A stretch of DNA of 64,000 nt, taken from positions 59,313-123,312 of the forward strand of contig JAEWUO010000013.1 in assembly GCA_023459335.1 (NCBI GenBank), in the 5' to 3' direction. The translations under genes and the position numbers were made by a program. The notes under the pieces were generated by a model. That model was not told the DNA's origin. It was given only the letters and a program-made list of their open reading frames with translations, and did no database searches. Shown piece by piece: positions 1 to 9,296 of the stretch (position 1 is the stretch's first letter; every line of letters begins with the position of its first letter). The stretch is from Bacillota bacterium. GTDB taxonomy: Bacteria > Bacillota > Clostridia > Christensenellales > CAG-138.

Positions 1-803
1 TCGCGACCGGCGCGCCGAAGATGATCAGCGCGACCACGAGGAATTCCCCGCGGAAGCCGAGCAGCAGGAACACGCCGAGCGTCGCGATCGGCGCAATCAG
101 CAGCCGGATCAGAGAAACAGCAACAGTAGCCGCTCGATTTCTGCGGAGCGCAGAAAACGAGATGGTGCCGCCGAGCAGCACGAACGCCAGCGGCGAGGTG
201 ATCGAAGCGAGACCGTCCACCGGCTTCTGGATCAAGTCCGGCAGCTGGATCTTCAGCAGGTTGACGATAAATCCCGCGATGCAGCCGAGAATGATCGGGT
301 TTGTAACGACGCGCCACAGGACGCGCCAGAATCGCGTCTGCTCTCCGCGATAATGCTCCATGGCGATCACCGAAAACAGCCCGAAAAGCGGGACGCTGAA
401 CGAGATGGCGATGGTCATCAGCCCCAGATTGTTTTCCCCAAGCAGGGAGGCGGCCACGGCGAGGCCGAAAATCGCGTCGTTGGAACGAAACACGCCGAGG
501 ATCAGCACGCCGCGGCGGCTGTTTTCCTTGCTCACGAGCGGGACGATCCATGCCGCGAGCGCGTACAGAGCAATGATGCCGGCGAAGATGTACAGCAGAA
601 ACGGCGTCTGAAACATGGTGGTAAGATCGCTTGCGGCGACCGCGCGGTAACACATCAACGGCAGCGTGACATAATAAACGATGTTGCTGGCGTTGCGCAT
701 CACGTTTTCGCTGACGGAGCCGCTGGCGCGAAGCAGGGCGCCAACCGCCATATACGCGATCAGCGGCGCGACAACGTTGAAAGAGAGGATCAGGTTTTGC
801 ATG
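1..803 (-). CDS. AEC-family (auxin efflux carrier-like) permease, partial
   Basis: Reading the minus strand from an ATG at 803 gives an open frame that runs off the left edge (about 267 codons seen). It is a chain of hydrophobic helices. The N-terminus has the family look (FNVVAPLIAYMAVGALLR), followed by an Asn/Asp-containing stretch (VFRSNDAIFGLAVAASLLG) and an NPIILGCIAGF helix start, as in AEC/MdcF-type transporters, which export organic anions such as malate or malonate across the inner membrane. The C-terminal helices are missing because the window ends. It is transcribed divergently from glgB, with a palindrome-rich 320-base gap between them. Substrate cannot be inferred. Confidence 0.82.
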
Positions 804-1123
804 CGGTATCCCCGAATCGTACGATTTGCGCCTTGCCAAAGAAAGCGCGATATTGGATGCATTATACCACAAACCGCGCGAAAGTCGCGCAAAAAAGGGG
901 GCGTTTACCGGTGATTTTTCGGGATGAATCATGAAATCGGAAGCGAAAGAAAACAAAACGAATCATGCTTTCGTTCCGGCTTTCGTTTCCGGAAACGAAA
1001 ACGTCAAACGTTAACACTCCGTAAAATCGACGGCGCCGGCGGCAAATCGGGCAGATAGCTGTTCCTTTTACGGGCAAATGATGGTATGATGGCATTGTAG
1101 CGTAGTACCCGGGGGTTGCATGG
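804..1123. promoter_or_regulatory. Divergent control region between AEC permease and glgB
   Basis: This 320-base gap holds no gene. It contains a second imperfect inverted repeat (CGGAAGCGAAAG ... CTTTCGTTCCG, about 938-978) just before the perfect palindrome at 981-1000. A possible -10 (TATGAT, 1085-1090) has a poor -35 (TTCCTT, 1062-1067) at 17 bases. The structure suggests a regulator binding between the two divergent units. This is inference. Confidence 0.5.
981..1000. promoter_or_regulatory. Perfect 20-bp palindrome, candidate operator
   Basis: TTTCGTTTCCGGAAACGAAA equals its own reverse complement over all 20 bases. It lies between the AEC permease and the glycogen operon. An even-length palindrome with a central CG step is the usual shape of LacI-type or similar dimeric operators. 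No regulator gene is adjacent. Confidence 0.6.
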
Positions 1124-3040
1124 ATGAGCAAATTTTCGGATGAAACAGCACTCTACTACTTTAACCGTGGCGTTTCTACGGCGGCGTATCTCGAACTCGG
1201 CTGCCATGAAGGGGTCGGGGAGTATGGAGAACGCATCTATCGGTTTTCCGTCTGGGCGCCGAACGCCGAGTTTGTCAGCGTTGTCGGCACTTTTAATTTC
1301 TGGAACATCCAGGCCGACCGCATGGAGCGCGTCGGCACGACCGGCGTGTGGGAAATTTCCATCGGCGTCGCGCATCCGGGAGACCTGTATAAATACGCAA
1401 TCGGGACTTACACCGGCGAGGTGATCATGAAGGCGGACCCGTTCGCCTTCCGCGCGGAGCCGCACGGCACCGCGTCCGTCGTCGGGGATATGCCGTATTA
1501 CGACTGGACGGACGGGGATTACCTCGATTGCAGGGATCACGCCGACCACGGCCACGGCCAGCCGATGAGCATTTACGAAGCGCACCTCGGAAGCTGGAAG
1601 AGCGGGCTCGGATACCGCGAACTGGCGGACGAGCTGATCGATTATGTCGTGGACATGGGTTACACGCATCTGGAACTCATGCCGCTGATGGAATATCCTT
1701 ACGACCCGAGCTGGGGTTATCAGGTGACGGGATATTACGCCGCGACGGCTCGCTACGGCGAACCGGAGGAGCTGATGTACCTGATCGACCGGGCGCACAG
1801 CGAAGGGATCGGCGTCATCATGGACTGGGTGCCCGCGCACTTCACACGGGACGCGCACGGGTTAAGGCTCTTCGACGGCACGCCTCTGTTTGAACATCCC
1901 GACCCGCGCCGCGGCGAGATGCCGCAGTGGGGGACGCTGCTGTTTAATTTCGAACAATCACAGGTACAGTCGTTTTTGATCTCCAGCGCAATGTACTGGC
2001 TGCGGGAGTTCCATTTCGACGGTCTCCGCGTGGACGCGGTGAGCGCCATGCTTTACCTCGACTTTGGCAAAAAACCCGGCGAATGGCTGCCAAACCGGTA
2101 CGGCGGGCACGATAATCTCGACGCCATCGCGTTTTTCCGTAAGCTCAATTCGGCGATCGGAAAGCTCGAAGGCGGGAAGATGCTTTTTGCGGAGGAGAGT
2201 TCGGCATACCCCTATGTGACGCGCCCCGTGTCCGAAGACGGGCTGGGGTTTGCGTACAAGTGGAATATGGGCTGGATGAACGATATGCTCACATACATGG
2301 GCATGGACAGCATCTACCGTAAATATCATCACGATAAACTTACCTTCTCGCTTTGCTACGCGTTTTCGGAGCATTATGTACTGCCGTTTTCGCACGACGA
2401 GGTCGTTCACGGAAAGAAGAGCATGCTCTCGAAGATGCCGGGCGATTACTGGCAGCAGTTCGCACAGCTCAGGCTTCTTTACGCTTATCAATACGCGCAT
2501 CCGGGCAAAAAACTCATGTTCATGGGTTGCGAGTTTGGCCAGTATATCGAGTGGAAGTTCGACGACTCGCTCGACTGGTTCCTGCTCGACTATCCCAAGC
2601 ACGCCGAGATGCAGCTCTTCGTGCACGATCTGAACCACTTTTACCTCGATAACCCGCCGATGTACGAAAACGACGACAGTTGGGAGGGTTTCCGCTGGTG
2701 CGGCGTGGACGACAACATCCATTCGATCCTCTCCTTCCTGCGGATCGACCGGGACGGCAACGCGCTCTTTTGGACGTTTAACTTTACGCCGATGCCGTGG
2801 CTGGATTATATGATCGGCGTGCCGCGGTACGGACTGTATACCGAGATGTTTTCCACGGACGCGCCGTATTTCGGCGGAACGGGCGATTATCCCAACGCAC
2901 CGACGATGTCGGATTACGAACCATACGGCGAACACCCCTGCCGTATCCGCCTGAGGATGCCGCCGTTCGGGGCGGTCTGTTACCGCATCACACCGAAACC
3001 CCTCCCGGAACAAGAGGCAAAACAGGAGGAAGACGCATGA
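1124..3040 (+). CDS. glgB: 1,4-alpha-glucan branching enzyme GlgB
   Basis: Introduces alpha-1,6 branches into glycogen by cutting and transferring alpha-1,4 chains (GH13). The 638-residue protein has an N-terminal CBM48-like region (about 30-120, RFSVWAPNAEFVSVVGTFNFW) and a catalytic barrel with the nucleophile Asp about 304 in GLRVDAVSAML, the acid Glu about 357 in FAEESS and the third carboxylate in LPFSHDEVVHGK. A C-terminal all-beta domain follows. All catalytic residues are present. ATG 1124 is used; another ATG four bases upstream is out of frame. It opens the glg operon and its stop overlaps the glgC start by four bases (ATGA), which implies translational coupling. Confidence 0.96.
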   Translation: MSKFSDETALYYFNRGVSTAAYLELGCHEGVGEYGERIYRFSVWAPNAEFVSVVGTFNFWNIQADRMERVGTTGVWEISIGVAHPGDLYKYAIGTYTGEVIMKADPFAFRAEPHGTASVVGDMPYYDWTDGDYLDCRDHADHGHGQPMSIYEAHLGSWKSGLGYRELADELIDYVVDMGYTHLELMPLMEYPYDPSWGYQVTGYYAATARYGEPEELMYLIDRAHSEGIGVIMDWVPAHFTRDAHGLRLFDGTPLFEHPDPRRGEMPQWGTLLFNFEQSQVQSFLISSAMYWLREFHFDGLRVDAVSAMLYLDFGKKPGEWLPNRYGGHDNLDAIAFFRKLNSAIGKLEGGKMLFAEESSAYPYVTRPVSEDGLGFAYKWNMGWMNDMLTYMGMDSIYRKYHHDKLTFSLCYAFSEHYVLPFSHDEVVHGKKSMLSKMPGDYWQQFAQLRLLYAYQYAHPGKKLMFMGCEFGQYIEWKFDDSLDWFLLDYPKHAEMQLFVHDLNHFYLDNPPMYENDDSWEGFRWCGVDDNIHSILSFLRIDRDGNALFWTFNFTPMPWLDYMIGVPRYGLYTEMFSTDAPYFGGTGDYPNAPTMSDYEPYGEHPCRIRLRMPPFGAVCYRITPKPLPEQEAKQEEDA

Positions 3041-4266
3041 AAAAACGGATCGTTGCGATGCTGCTTGCCGGAGGCCAGGGCAGCCGACTCGGCGTATTGA
3101 CGTCCAGCATGGCGAAACCTGCGGTGCCCTTCGGAGGGAAATATCGCATCATCGATTTTCCGCTCAGCAACTGCGTCAATTCGGACATCGACACCGTCGG
3201 CGTACTGACGCAGTACCGCCCGCTCGCGCTCAACAGCTACATCGGCACCGGTCAGCACTGGGACCTCGACCGCATGAACGGCGGAGTGTTCGTCCTGCCG
3301 CCCTATGTGACGGGCGTGGACGGCAGGTGGTATACGGGCACGGCGAACGCCATATACCAGAACGCCGAGTTCGTCGACCAGTACGACCCCGACTATGTGC
3401 TCATCCTCTCCGGAGATCATATCTATAAAATGGACTACGGCGCGATGCTGAACTTCCATATCGAAAAGGGCGCGGTGGCTACCATTGCAGTGCTGCCCGT
3501 GCCGATGGAGGAAGCGCACCGTTTCGGCATCATGAATACCGATGAAAACGACCGCGTCACATCGTTTGAAGAAAAACCAAAGCAGCCGAAATCCAACAAA
3601 GCCTCGATGGGCATCTATATCTTCAACTGGCGCGAGCTGAAGGAATGCATGCGCGCGGACGACGAGAACCCGAATTCGGTCAACGACTTCGGCATCAACA
3701 TCATCCCCGCGATGATCGGCGGCGGGCAGGCGGTGTTCGCTTACCCGTTCCGAGGATACTGGAAGGACGTCGGAACGATCCAGAGCCTCTGGGAGGCGAA
3801 CATGGACCTTGTCTCCACGCCGCCCAAGCTTGTGCTCAACGACCCGCAGTGGAGGATCTACAGCCGCAACCCCATTATGCCGCCGCACTACGTCGGCGAA
3901 CACGCCTCCGTTACGCAGAGCCTTGTGACGGAAGGCTGCCGCGTGGAGGGGAAGGTGCGGCACAGCGTGCTGTTCGCCAACGTCTTGGTCGAGGCGGATG
4001 CGGAGGTATACGATTCCGTTATCTTCCCCGGCGCGGTGATCCGCCGCGGCGCGAAGGTTTATCAGGCGATCGTCGGGGAAAACTCCGTCATCGGCGAGGA
4101 TGCGGTTATCGGCGGCGAACTCCGGCTCGGCGATCAGGTGGACAATTCCCTCACAGGAACGATCACGCTCGTCGGCAACGACATCAGCATTCAGCCGGAG
4201 GTTTACCTGCCGCAGGGCACGGTCGCAACCGAGGACGCGTGCGGAGGGAGAACCTATGACCAGTAA
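3037..4266 (+). CDS. glgC: Glucose-1-phosphate adenylyltransferase, catalytic subunit GlgC
   Basis: Makes ADP-glucose from glucose-1-phosphate and ATP, the committed step of glycogen synthesis. The 409-residue protein starts MKKRIVAMLLAGGQGSRL, the nucleotidyltransferase signature. It continues with KPAVPFGGKYRIIDF, the catalytic-site Asp in SGDHIYKMDY and the EEKP sugar-binding motif, then a left-handed beta-helix C-terminal domain. The start is the ATG at 3037, preceded by AGGAGGA and overlapping the glgB stop; a longer upstream frame is not needed. It overlaps glgD by 11 bases, consistent with a GlgC-GlgD heteromer made in balanced amounts. Confidence 0.96.
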   Translation: MKKRIVAMLLAGGQGSRLGVLTSSMAKPAVPFGGKYRIIDFPLSNCVNSDIDTVGVLTQYRPLALNSYIGTGQHWDLDRMNGGVFVLPPYVTGVDGRWYTGTANAIYQNAEFVDQYDPDYVLILSGDHIYKMDYGAMLNFHIEKGAVATIAVLPVPMEEAHRFGIMNTDENDRVTSFEEKPKQPKSNKASMGIYIFNWRELKECMRADDENPNSVNDFGINIIPAMIGGGQAVFAYPFRGYWKDVGTIQSLWEANMDLVSTPPKLVLNDPQWRIYSRNPIMPPHYVGEHASVTQSLVTEGCRVEGKVRHSVLFANVLVEADAEVYDSVIFPGAVIRRGAKVYQAIVGENSVIGEDAVIGGELRLGDQVDNSLTGTITLVGNDISIQPEVYLPQGTVATEDACGGRTYDQ

Positions 4267-5380
4267 CGCCTTTGGACTGATTTATACCGGAGAAACGAAC
4301 CCGCTTTTAAGAGACCTTGCGCTCTCCCGCTCGGTCGCGGCGGTCCCGTTCGGCGGGCGCTACCGCTGTATCGACTTTGTCTTGTCGGATCTGGTTAACT
4401 CCGGGGTAACGAGCGTCGGACTCATCACGCAGAAAAACTATCACTCCCTGATGGACCATCTCGGCGCGGGCAAGGAATGGGACCTGCACAGGAAGCGCGA
4501 AGGCCTCTTCATGCTGCCGCCGTTCATGACAAAGGAAAATACTGGGCTGTACCGCGGCAGCGTGGACGCCATCCGTTCCTGCCTCGGTTATGTGCGCCGC
4601 AACCCGCAGCAGTACGTAATCCTCACCGGCAGCCATACGATATTCAACATGACGTTCAACGATATGATCGCAAAGCATGTCGAAACGCGTGCGAACATCA
4701 CGATGCTCTATAACGAAGGGGAAGCCGTCGCGAGCGACGAGCAGAATCTGGATCTGCGTCTTTTAATGGACGCGGGCGGACGCGTCACCGAGATGGAACT
4801 GAACCCTTTCACGCCGCGCTCCACGCACCGGAGCTGCGACGTTATGATAATGGACAAACTCCTGCTGGAATACCTTGTCGAGGAGGCGTACTCCCACGGA
4901 GATTACGACCTCACGCGCGATATTTTGCTCAAGAAGTGTGCAACGCTCAAGATCATGGGATACCGCTACGACGGATACGTGGCGAGGCTGGACTCGGTGA
5001 ACGACTACTTCCGCCATAACCTCGCGCTTTTGCAGCAGGAAGTCCGAAACGACCTCTTTAACCCCGCGCACCCGATCTATACGAAGGTGAAGGATGAAGT
5101 CAGCGCGAAATACGGCGAAAACGCAGTGGTGAAAAACGCGATGGTCGCGGACGGCTGCATCATCGAAGGCGCCGTTGAAAACAGCATCGTTTTCCGCGGC
5201 GTGAGCATTAAAAAAGGCGCCGTGGTGAAAAACAGCATCCTTATGCAGGGGGTCAGCATCGGCGAAAACTGCGCGATGGATCACGTAATCCTCGATAAGG
5301 GCGTCATAATTCGCGACGGGCGCACGCTCACCGGATACGATGGATTCCCGATCATTCTGAAAAAAGGCACGACGATTTAA
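4256..5380 (+). CDS. glgD: GlgD, regulatory subunit of ADP-glucose pyrophosphorylase
   Basis: A GlgC paralogue of 374 residues found mainly in Firmicutes, where it forms a heterotetramer with GlgC and raises its activity. The fold is readable (VPFGGRYRCIDFVLSDLVNSG, ILTGSHTIFNM, C-terminal beta-helix repeats). The GGxGxRL nucleotide-binding signature near the N-terminus is replaced by YTGETNPLL, as expected for the non-catalytic subunit. The ATG at 4256 follows GGAGGGAG and overlaps the end of glgC. Confidence 0.93.
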   Translation: MTSNAFGLIYTGETNPLLRDLALSRSVAAVPFGGRYRCIDFVLSDLVNSGVTSVGLITQKNYHSLMDHLGAGKEWDLHRKREGLFMLPPFMTKENTGLYRGSVDAIRSCLGYVRRNPQQYVILTGSHTIFNMTFNDMIAKHVETRANITMLYNEGEAVASDEQNLDLRLLMDAGGRVTEMELNPFTPRSTHRSCDVMIMDKLLLEYLVEEAYSHGDYDLTRDILLKKCATLKIMGYRYDGYVARLDSVNDYFRHNLALLQQEVRNDLFNPAHPIYTKVKDEVSAKYGENAVVKNAMVADGCIIEGAVENSIVFRGVSIKKGAVVKNSILMQGVSIGENCAMDHVILDKGVIIRDGRTLTGYDGFPIILKKGTTI

Positions 5381-5506
5381 CCTGTTTTGCGCGCGGGCGA
5401 AACGCCTTGCGCAAGGATTTCGACGGGCGCCGGCTCGTCTTGTTTTCGATACGCCGCGCGGACGAAAGGCGGGCGGCGAATACGCGTTTACTGGAGGGAT
5501 AGATCC

Positions 5507-7108
5507 ATGAAGGTGCTGTTCTGCGCGAGCGAATGCGTACCGTTCATCAAAACCGGCGGGCTCGCGGATGTTGCCGGCGCGCTGCCGGTTGCGCTGCGGG
5601 AGGAGGGAGTGGATATCCGCGTCATCCTGCCGAAATATCGAACGATCGACGATTTTTGGAAAAGCCGCATGGAGCACGTGTGCGACTTCGAAGTGATGTT
5701 CGGCTGGGAAAAGCTGTTCTGCGGCGTCGAGCGCGTGGTGGATAACGGGGTGACCTATTACTTCGTCGATAACGAGTCTTTCTTTTACGTCAATGAAATC
5801 TACGGCGACGGGATTGCGGAAGGGCTGCGGTTCGCATTTTTCAGCCGCGCGGTGCTGGAAGCGCTGCCAAAGATCGGCTTTCTTCCGGATGTGCTGCACC
5901 TCAACGACTGGCAGACGGGCCTGATCGCCGCGCTGCTCAAAACGCAGTACGCCGCAAACGCGGACTACGCGCGCATCCGCACCGTGTTCTCTATCCATAA
6001 CCTGAAATATCAGGGCCTGTTTTCCTGGCGCGAAATCGCGGGCAGGCTGGGGCTCGACGAACGGTACTTCACCTACGAATATCTCGAATTCTACGGCTGC
6101 ATCAGCTGCATGAAGGGCGGGCTTGTGTTCGCTGACCGGCTCTGCACCGTCAGCCCGACCTATGCGGAGGAGATCAAAACGCCGTTTTACGGGGAGAATC
6201 TGGACGGGCTCCTGCGTGCGCGCGAAAATACGCTCAGCGGAATTTTAAACGGCCTCGATTACGCGATCTTCAACCCGTCGGACGACCGCTTCCTCAAGCA
6301 TCATTTCGATCTCGACAATCCGGGCGGAAAGCTCGCCTGCAAGCGCGATCTGCAGCGCGAATGCGCGCTGGAGGAACGGGACGTACCGCTCATCGGTATG
6401 ATCGCGCGGCTTTCGCAGCAAAAGGGGCTGGACCTCGTGGAGCGCGTTCTCGGGGATATCCTGAAAAACGACGTGCAGATCGTGTTTCTCGGCAAGGGCG
6501 ACCGGCGGTTTGTCGATCTGCTCAACTGGGCGAACTGGCGTTATCCCAAGCGCGTCCATGCGCGGATCGAACTGGACGAGGGGCTCGCGCACCGCATCTA
6601 CGCTGGTGCGGATCTGTTTTTGATGCCGTCGCAGTTTGAACCGTGCGGCCTAAGCCAGATGATCGCGCTGCGGTACGGCTGCGTGCCCATCGTACGCGAA
6701 ACGGGCGGGCTGAAGGACACCATCGTTCCTTACAACCTGTATACGGACGAGGGGAACGGATTTTCCTTCGCCAACTACAACGCGCACGAGATGCTTTTTA
6801 CGATCGAGCGCGCCGTGAAATACTGGAGCGAGGACAAGTCCATGTGGCGGCGCATGATGCTGCGCGGCATGTCGGACCGCTTCGACTGGGGAAAACCCGC
6901 GCGCGCGTATCTTTCCCTGTACGAACAGATTTTGCAGCAGCTGAAACCGGAACAGGCGACCGTCTCACCAGTGTCTGCCGTCCGGGAAAAAACGGAACCC
7001 ATCCCGGCTGCCGACGCCGCGCCCATGCAAACGGCGGAGCCGCCAGAGCCGGAAGAAGCCGCGAACCCGTCCGCGGCGAATACGATGCCTGAAAAATCTA
7101 AAAAATAA
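5507..7108 (+). CDS. glgA: Glycogen synthase GlgA with a Pro/Ala-rich tail
   Basis: Transfers glucose from ADP-glucose to the growing alpha-1,4 glucan (GT5). The ATG at 5507 follows GGAGGG and begins MKVLFCASECVPFIKTGGLADVAGALP, which holds the KTGGL substrate-binding motif. The C-terminal Rossmann domain has SQQKGLDL and FLMPSQFEPCGLSQ (the E-X7-E region). At 533 residues it is longer than the usual 475-480. The extra 55-60 residues after about 475 are a low-complexity tail rich in Pro, Ala, Glu and Thr, probably disordered. It is the last gene of the operon and is followed by a hairpin terminator. Confidence 0.95.
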   Translation: MKVLFCASECVPFIKTGGLADVAGALPVALREEGVDIRVILPKYRTIDDFWKSRMEHVCDFEVMFGWEKLFCGVERVVDNGVTYYFVDNESFFYVNEIYGDGIAEGLRFAFFSRAVLEALPKIGFLPDVLHLNDWQTGLIAALLKTQYAANADYARIRTVFSIHNLKYQGLFSWREIAGRLGLDERYFTYEYLEFYGCISCMKGGLVFADRLCTVSPTYAEEIKTPFYGENLDGLLRARENTLSGILNGLDYAIFNPSDDRFLKHHFDLDNPGGKLACKRDLQRECALEERDVPLIGMIARLSQQKGLDLVERVLGDILKNDVQIVFLGKGDRRFVDLLNWANWRYPKRVHARIELDEGLAHRIYAGADLFLMPSQFEPCGLSQMIALRYGCVPIVRETGGLKDTIVPYNLYTDEGNGFSFANYNAHEMLFTIERAVKYWSEDKSMWRRMMLRGMSDRFDWGKPARAYLSLYEQILQQLKPEQATVSPVSAVREKTEPIPAADAAPMQTAEPPEPEEAANPSAANTMPEKSKK

Positions 7109-7121
7109 CGAGTAAAAGCAA

Positions 7122-7149
7122 AAAAAAGAGGCGCGAGAGCGCCTCTTTT
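7122..7149. terminator. Bidirectional intrinsic terminator after glgA
   Basis: The hairpin AAAGAGGCGC-gaga-GCGCCTCTTTT serves glgA (plus) and the converging DUF975 gene (minus), with A and T runs on both sides. Confidence 0.85.
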
Positions 7150-7162
7150 GCAGTTACGTTCG

Positions 7163-7975
7163 TTAAATGAGTTCTTTTCCGTCGGGATCGCTGGCGGGCG
7201 CCTGCGGCGCGGGCGAACCCGGCGCGGCGGGAACAGCTGACTGCGGCAGCGGCGACCTGCCGGTCAGGTCGAGGTAAAAACCGGTCTCCGCGGCTTTCGT
7301 GTAAGGCGCGAGGAAGAAGAACCCAATGCCCCACGTCAGACAGGCGAGCAGGAACCAGCCGATGAAGCTCAACTGCAGGCAGAAAAGCCGGCCTTTATTG
7401 CCCGCCATCATCTGCTTGGAGCGCTCGATCGCCTCCGACGCGGTCAGCTCCGGATGCTCCGCGAGCAGATACGGCGCCATCGCATACCGATATGCGGCGA
7501 CGATGCCAGGAACGATCAGCAGCAGCATCCAGAGGAAAATCTTCAGCGCCATGAGGAAACGAAGCAGCAGCGCGTTACCGAAGATGGAAAAGCGCGAAAA
7601 CAGCGTGTCGATCTTCGGCGCGCCCTTGCTTTCATAGAGCGAGATATTAAAGAGGTCGAACCCGAGTTCCACCGCGCTGCCGACGATTAACAGAGCCAGC
7701 GAGTAGATGAAGGCGAGACTGCCGAGCGCCGCCGCGATCCCCACGATCGGACGGGCCAGCGCGGAAAACAGCTGCGGATCGAACCGCCCGTCGAACGCCT
7801 GCCGCACGCCTTCCGAAACCTGTGAAAAATCGGAGCCGGAGAATCGGAAATTGATCGGACTTTGTCCGGAGAAACCGCCGAGGATGACGGCGATCAGCGC
7901 GGCGAGAACCGCCCACCAGTAGCGCCCGCGCAGGATATTCCATGCGGCATCCCGAAAGTCTTTTGCTCTTTTCAC
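7163..7975 (-). CDS. DUF975-family membrane protein
   Basis: A 270-residue integral membrane protein. The N-terminus KRAKDFRDAAWNILRGRYWWAVLAALI is typical of DUF975. Several helices follow, then the conserved pair AYRYAMAPYLLAEHPELTASEAIERSKQMMAGNKGRLF and a final helix, ending in a Pro/Ala-rich tail. The function of the family is unknown. The start is a GTG at 7975. It stands alone, converging on glgA. Confidence 0.85.
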   Translation of the reverse strand: MKRAKDFRDAAWNILRGRYWWAVLAALIAVILGGFSGQSPINFRFSGSDFSQVSEGVRQAFDGRFDPQLFSALARPIVGIAAALGSLAFIYSLALLIVGSAVELGFDLFNISLYESKGAPKIDTLFSRFSIFGNALLLRFLMALKIFLWMLLLIVPGIVAAYRYAMAPYLLAEHPELTASEAIERSKQMMAGNKGRLFCLQLSFIGWFLLACLTWGIGFFFLAPYTKAAETGFYLDLTGRSPLPQSAVPAAPGSPAPQAPASDPDGKELI

Positions 7976-8070
7976 GTTTGGTACCCCCCCGTTGGTTTAT
8001 TACATCCGCCGGATGATCCGCGCGGCTGCTTTCTGAACGTGTTACGTTTGCCGCGTTGCGGCGGGCAGGT

Positions 8071-8964
8071 TTAGAATTCGACTGTGATCCAATACTTTTC
8101 AATCAGCCGGATCGGACGGTATTCCAATTTGGAGTAACGGAGCCGCTCCTCGCCGGAGTCGTCCTCGCGGTTGATGTAGAGCGTGTTTTTTTCTACCGCA
8201 TATTTGGCGAACCACGATACGATTGCCTGATAGGAACCCGCGTAATCCACGCGCGCTTTTTCCACGTGGCAGTACAGCGTATCGCCGACGACTTCTCCGA
8301 TGGAGAGTGCGACGACGGTTCCCGCGACATCGATATAGCCCGCTTTCTGCCCCAGCGCGAGGGAATCCGCGAGCAGTTCTTTTGCACGTTTCATCTCCTC
8401 CGCTTCGATGACCTTGTCGAGCGGCACGTGGTGCTCGTATTCGTCCAGAAACGCGACGGCGATGGGCAGCGTTTCCTCGGTGACGGGCACAAACTTCGCG
8501 CTCGGATTGTCCTTGCAGAAGCGGTTGAGGTGATTGCGCTGTGTGTGATATTTCTTTCCGGGGAAATTGACCAGGTCGCACGACTGGTAGAGATAATCCG
8601 CCCAGTCGCGTTCCGAGGAAACGGCGGCTTTCGCGCCGTAACGCGCCTCCAGCACGTCCTTTCCCTCCTCCGGTACGGCGCAGAATCGAAGCGGCATGCC
8701 GGTTTCTCTCGCATGCACTTCGATGGCGTCCAGCGCGGCGTTTAAATCGCCGCTGCCGATCGGATAGACGAAAAAAGTCCCGTCGCCCGGATAGGAGGCC
8801 AGCATGACCAGCATACCGGAAACGATTGTGTAAGTGGTGTGGAAATACGCGCGCCACTGGAACACGGCGCCGAGCGTATAGTCGCAGCTGCGAAACGGCT
8901 GAACGCTTAAATACGGGCGCAGCAGCGCGGCGTTTTCCAGCGTTATTTTAGAAAATTCCAACAT
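8071..8964 (-). CDS. DUF2156-family protein (GNAT-like, phosphatidylglycerol lysyltransferase C-domain fold)
   Basis: A 297-residue soluble protein. The segment YHTQRNHLNRFCKDNP followed by AKELLADSLALGQKAGYIDVAGTVVALSIGE matches the layout of DUF2156, which resembles the acyl-acceptor domain of MprF-type aminoacyl-lipid synthases, here without the membrane domain. It probably transfers an acyl or aminoacyl group, but the substrate is unknown. The DUF975 gene follows after about 95 bases on the same strand, so they may be co-transcribed. Confidence 0.8.
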   Translation of the reverse strand: MLEFSKITLENAALLRPYLSVQPFRSCDYTLGAVFQWRAYFHTTYTIVSGMLVMLASYPGDGTFFVYPIGSGDLNAALDAIEVHARETGMPLRFCAVPEEGKDVLEARYGAKAAVSSERDWADYLYQSCDLVNFPGKKYHTQRNHLNRFCKDNPSAKFVPVTEETLPIAVAFLDEYEHHVPLDKVIEAEEMKRAKELLADSLALGQKAGYIDVAGTVVALSIGEVVGDTLYCHVEKARVDYAGSYQAIVSWFAKYAVEKNTLYINREDDSGEERLRYSKLEYRPIRLIEKYWITVEF

Positions 8965-9296
8965 ATATCCCCTGTATCTTTTTCACGTAAACCGGACGGT
9001 ATCAGCCGCGCGCGGTTACGAGCCATTTAACTGTATTATGATACCACGACTTGTTACCGCAGGCAATGTTCCGCGAATTCCGTATCCGTGACACAATTGC
9101 AACATTTTTGGGATTCCCTTCCAGCGGGTGAACTAAAAATCGGTCTGAAACACAAAAATACGACATAATACGATAAATAACCTAAAAACGTGATGGAAAA
9201 TATGCTGGATCGTACAGAATACGACTCCACATTCAGAAGAAGTTGGCGTATAATATACGTACAAACGTTCGTATAATGCGAACAAAGGAGGGAATC
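8965..9296. promoter_or_regulatory. Divergent intergenic region with nested palindromes
   Basis: A 332-base gap with no gene. On the plus side lies a palindrome CGTATA-A-TATACG (9247-9259) containing a -10-like TATAAT (9249-9254). A second inverted repeat, GTTCG-tataatg-CGAAC (9267-9283), is also centred on a TATAAT. Both sit directly upstream of the ribosome site of the 9297 gene, so they could be overlapping promoter and operator elements. Confidence 0.5.

Noticed and set aside
353..934. Plus-strand ORFs opposite the left-edge permease
   Set aside because: They are antisense shadows of the AEC transporter frame, with Arg/His-rich text and no ribosome site.
9267..9283. GTTCG-N7-CGAAC as a LexA (SOS) box
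   Set aside because: The Firmicute LexA box is CGAAC-N4-GTTCG; here the half-sites are in the opposite order and the spacing is wrong.
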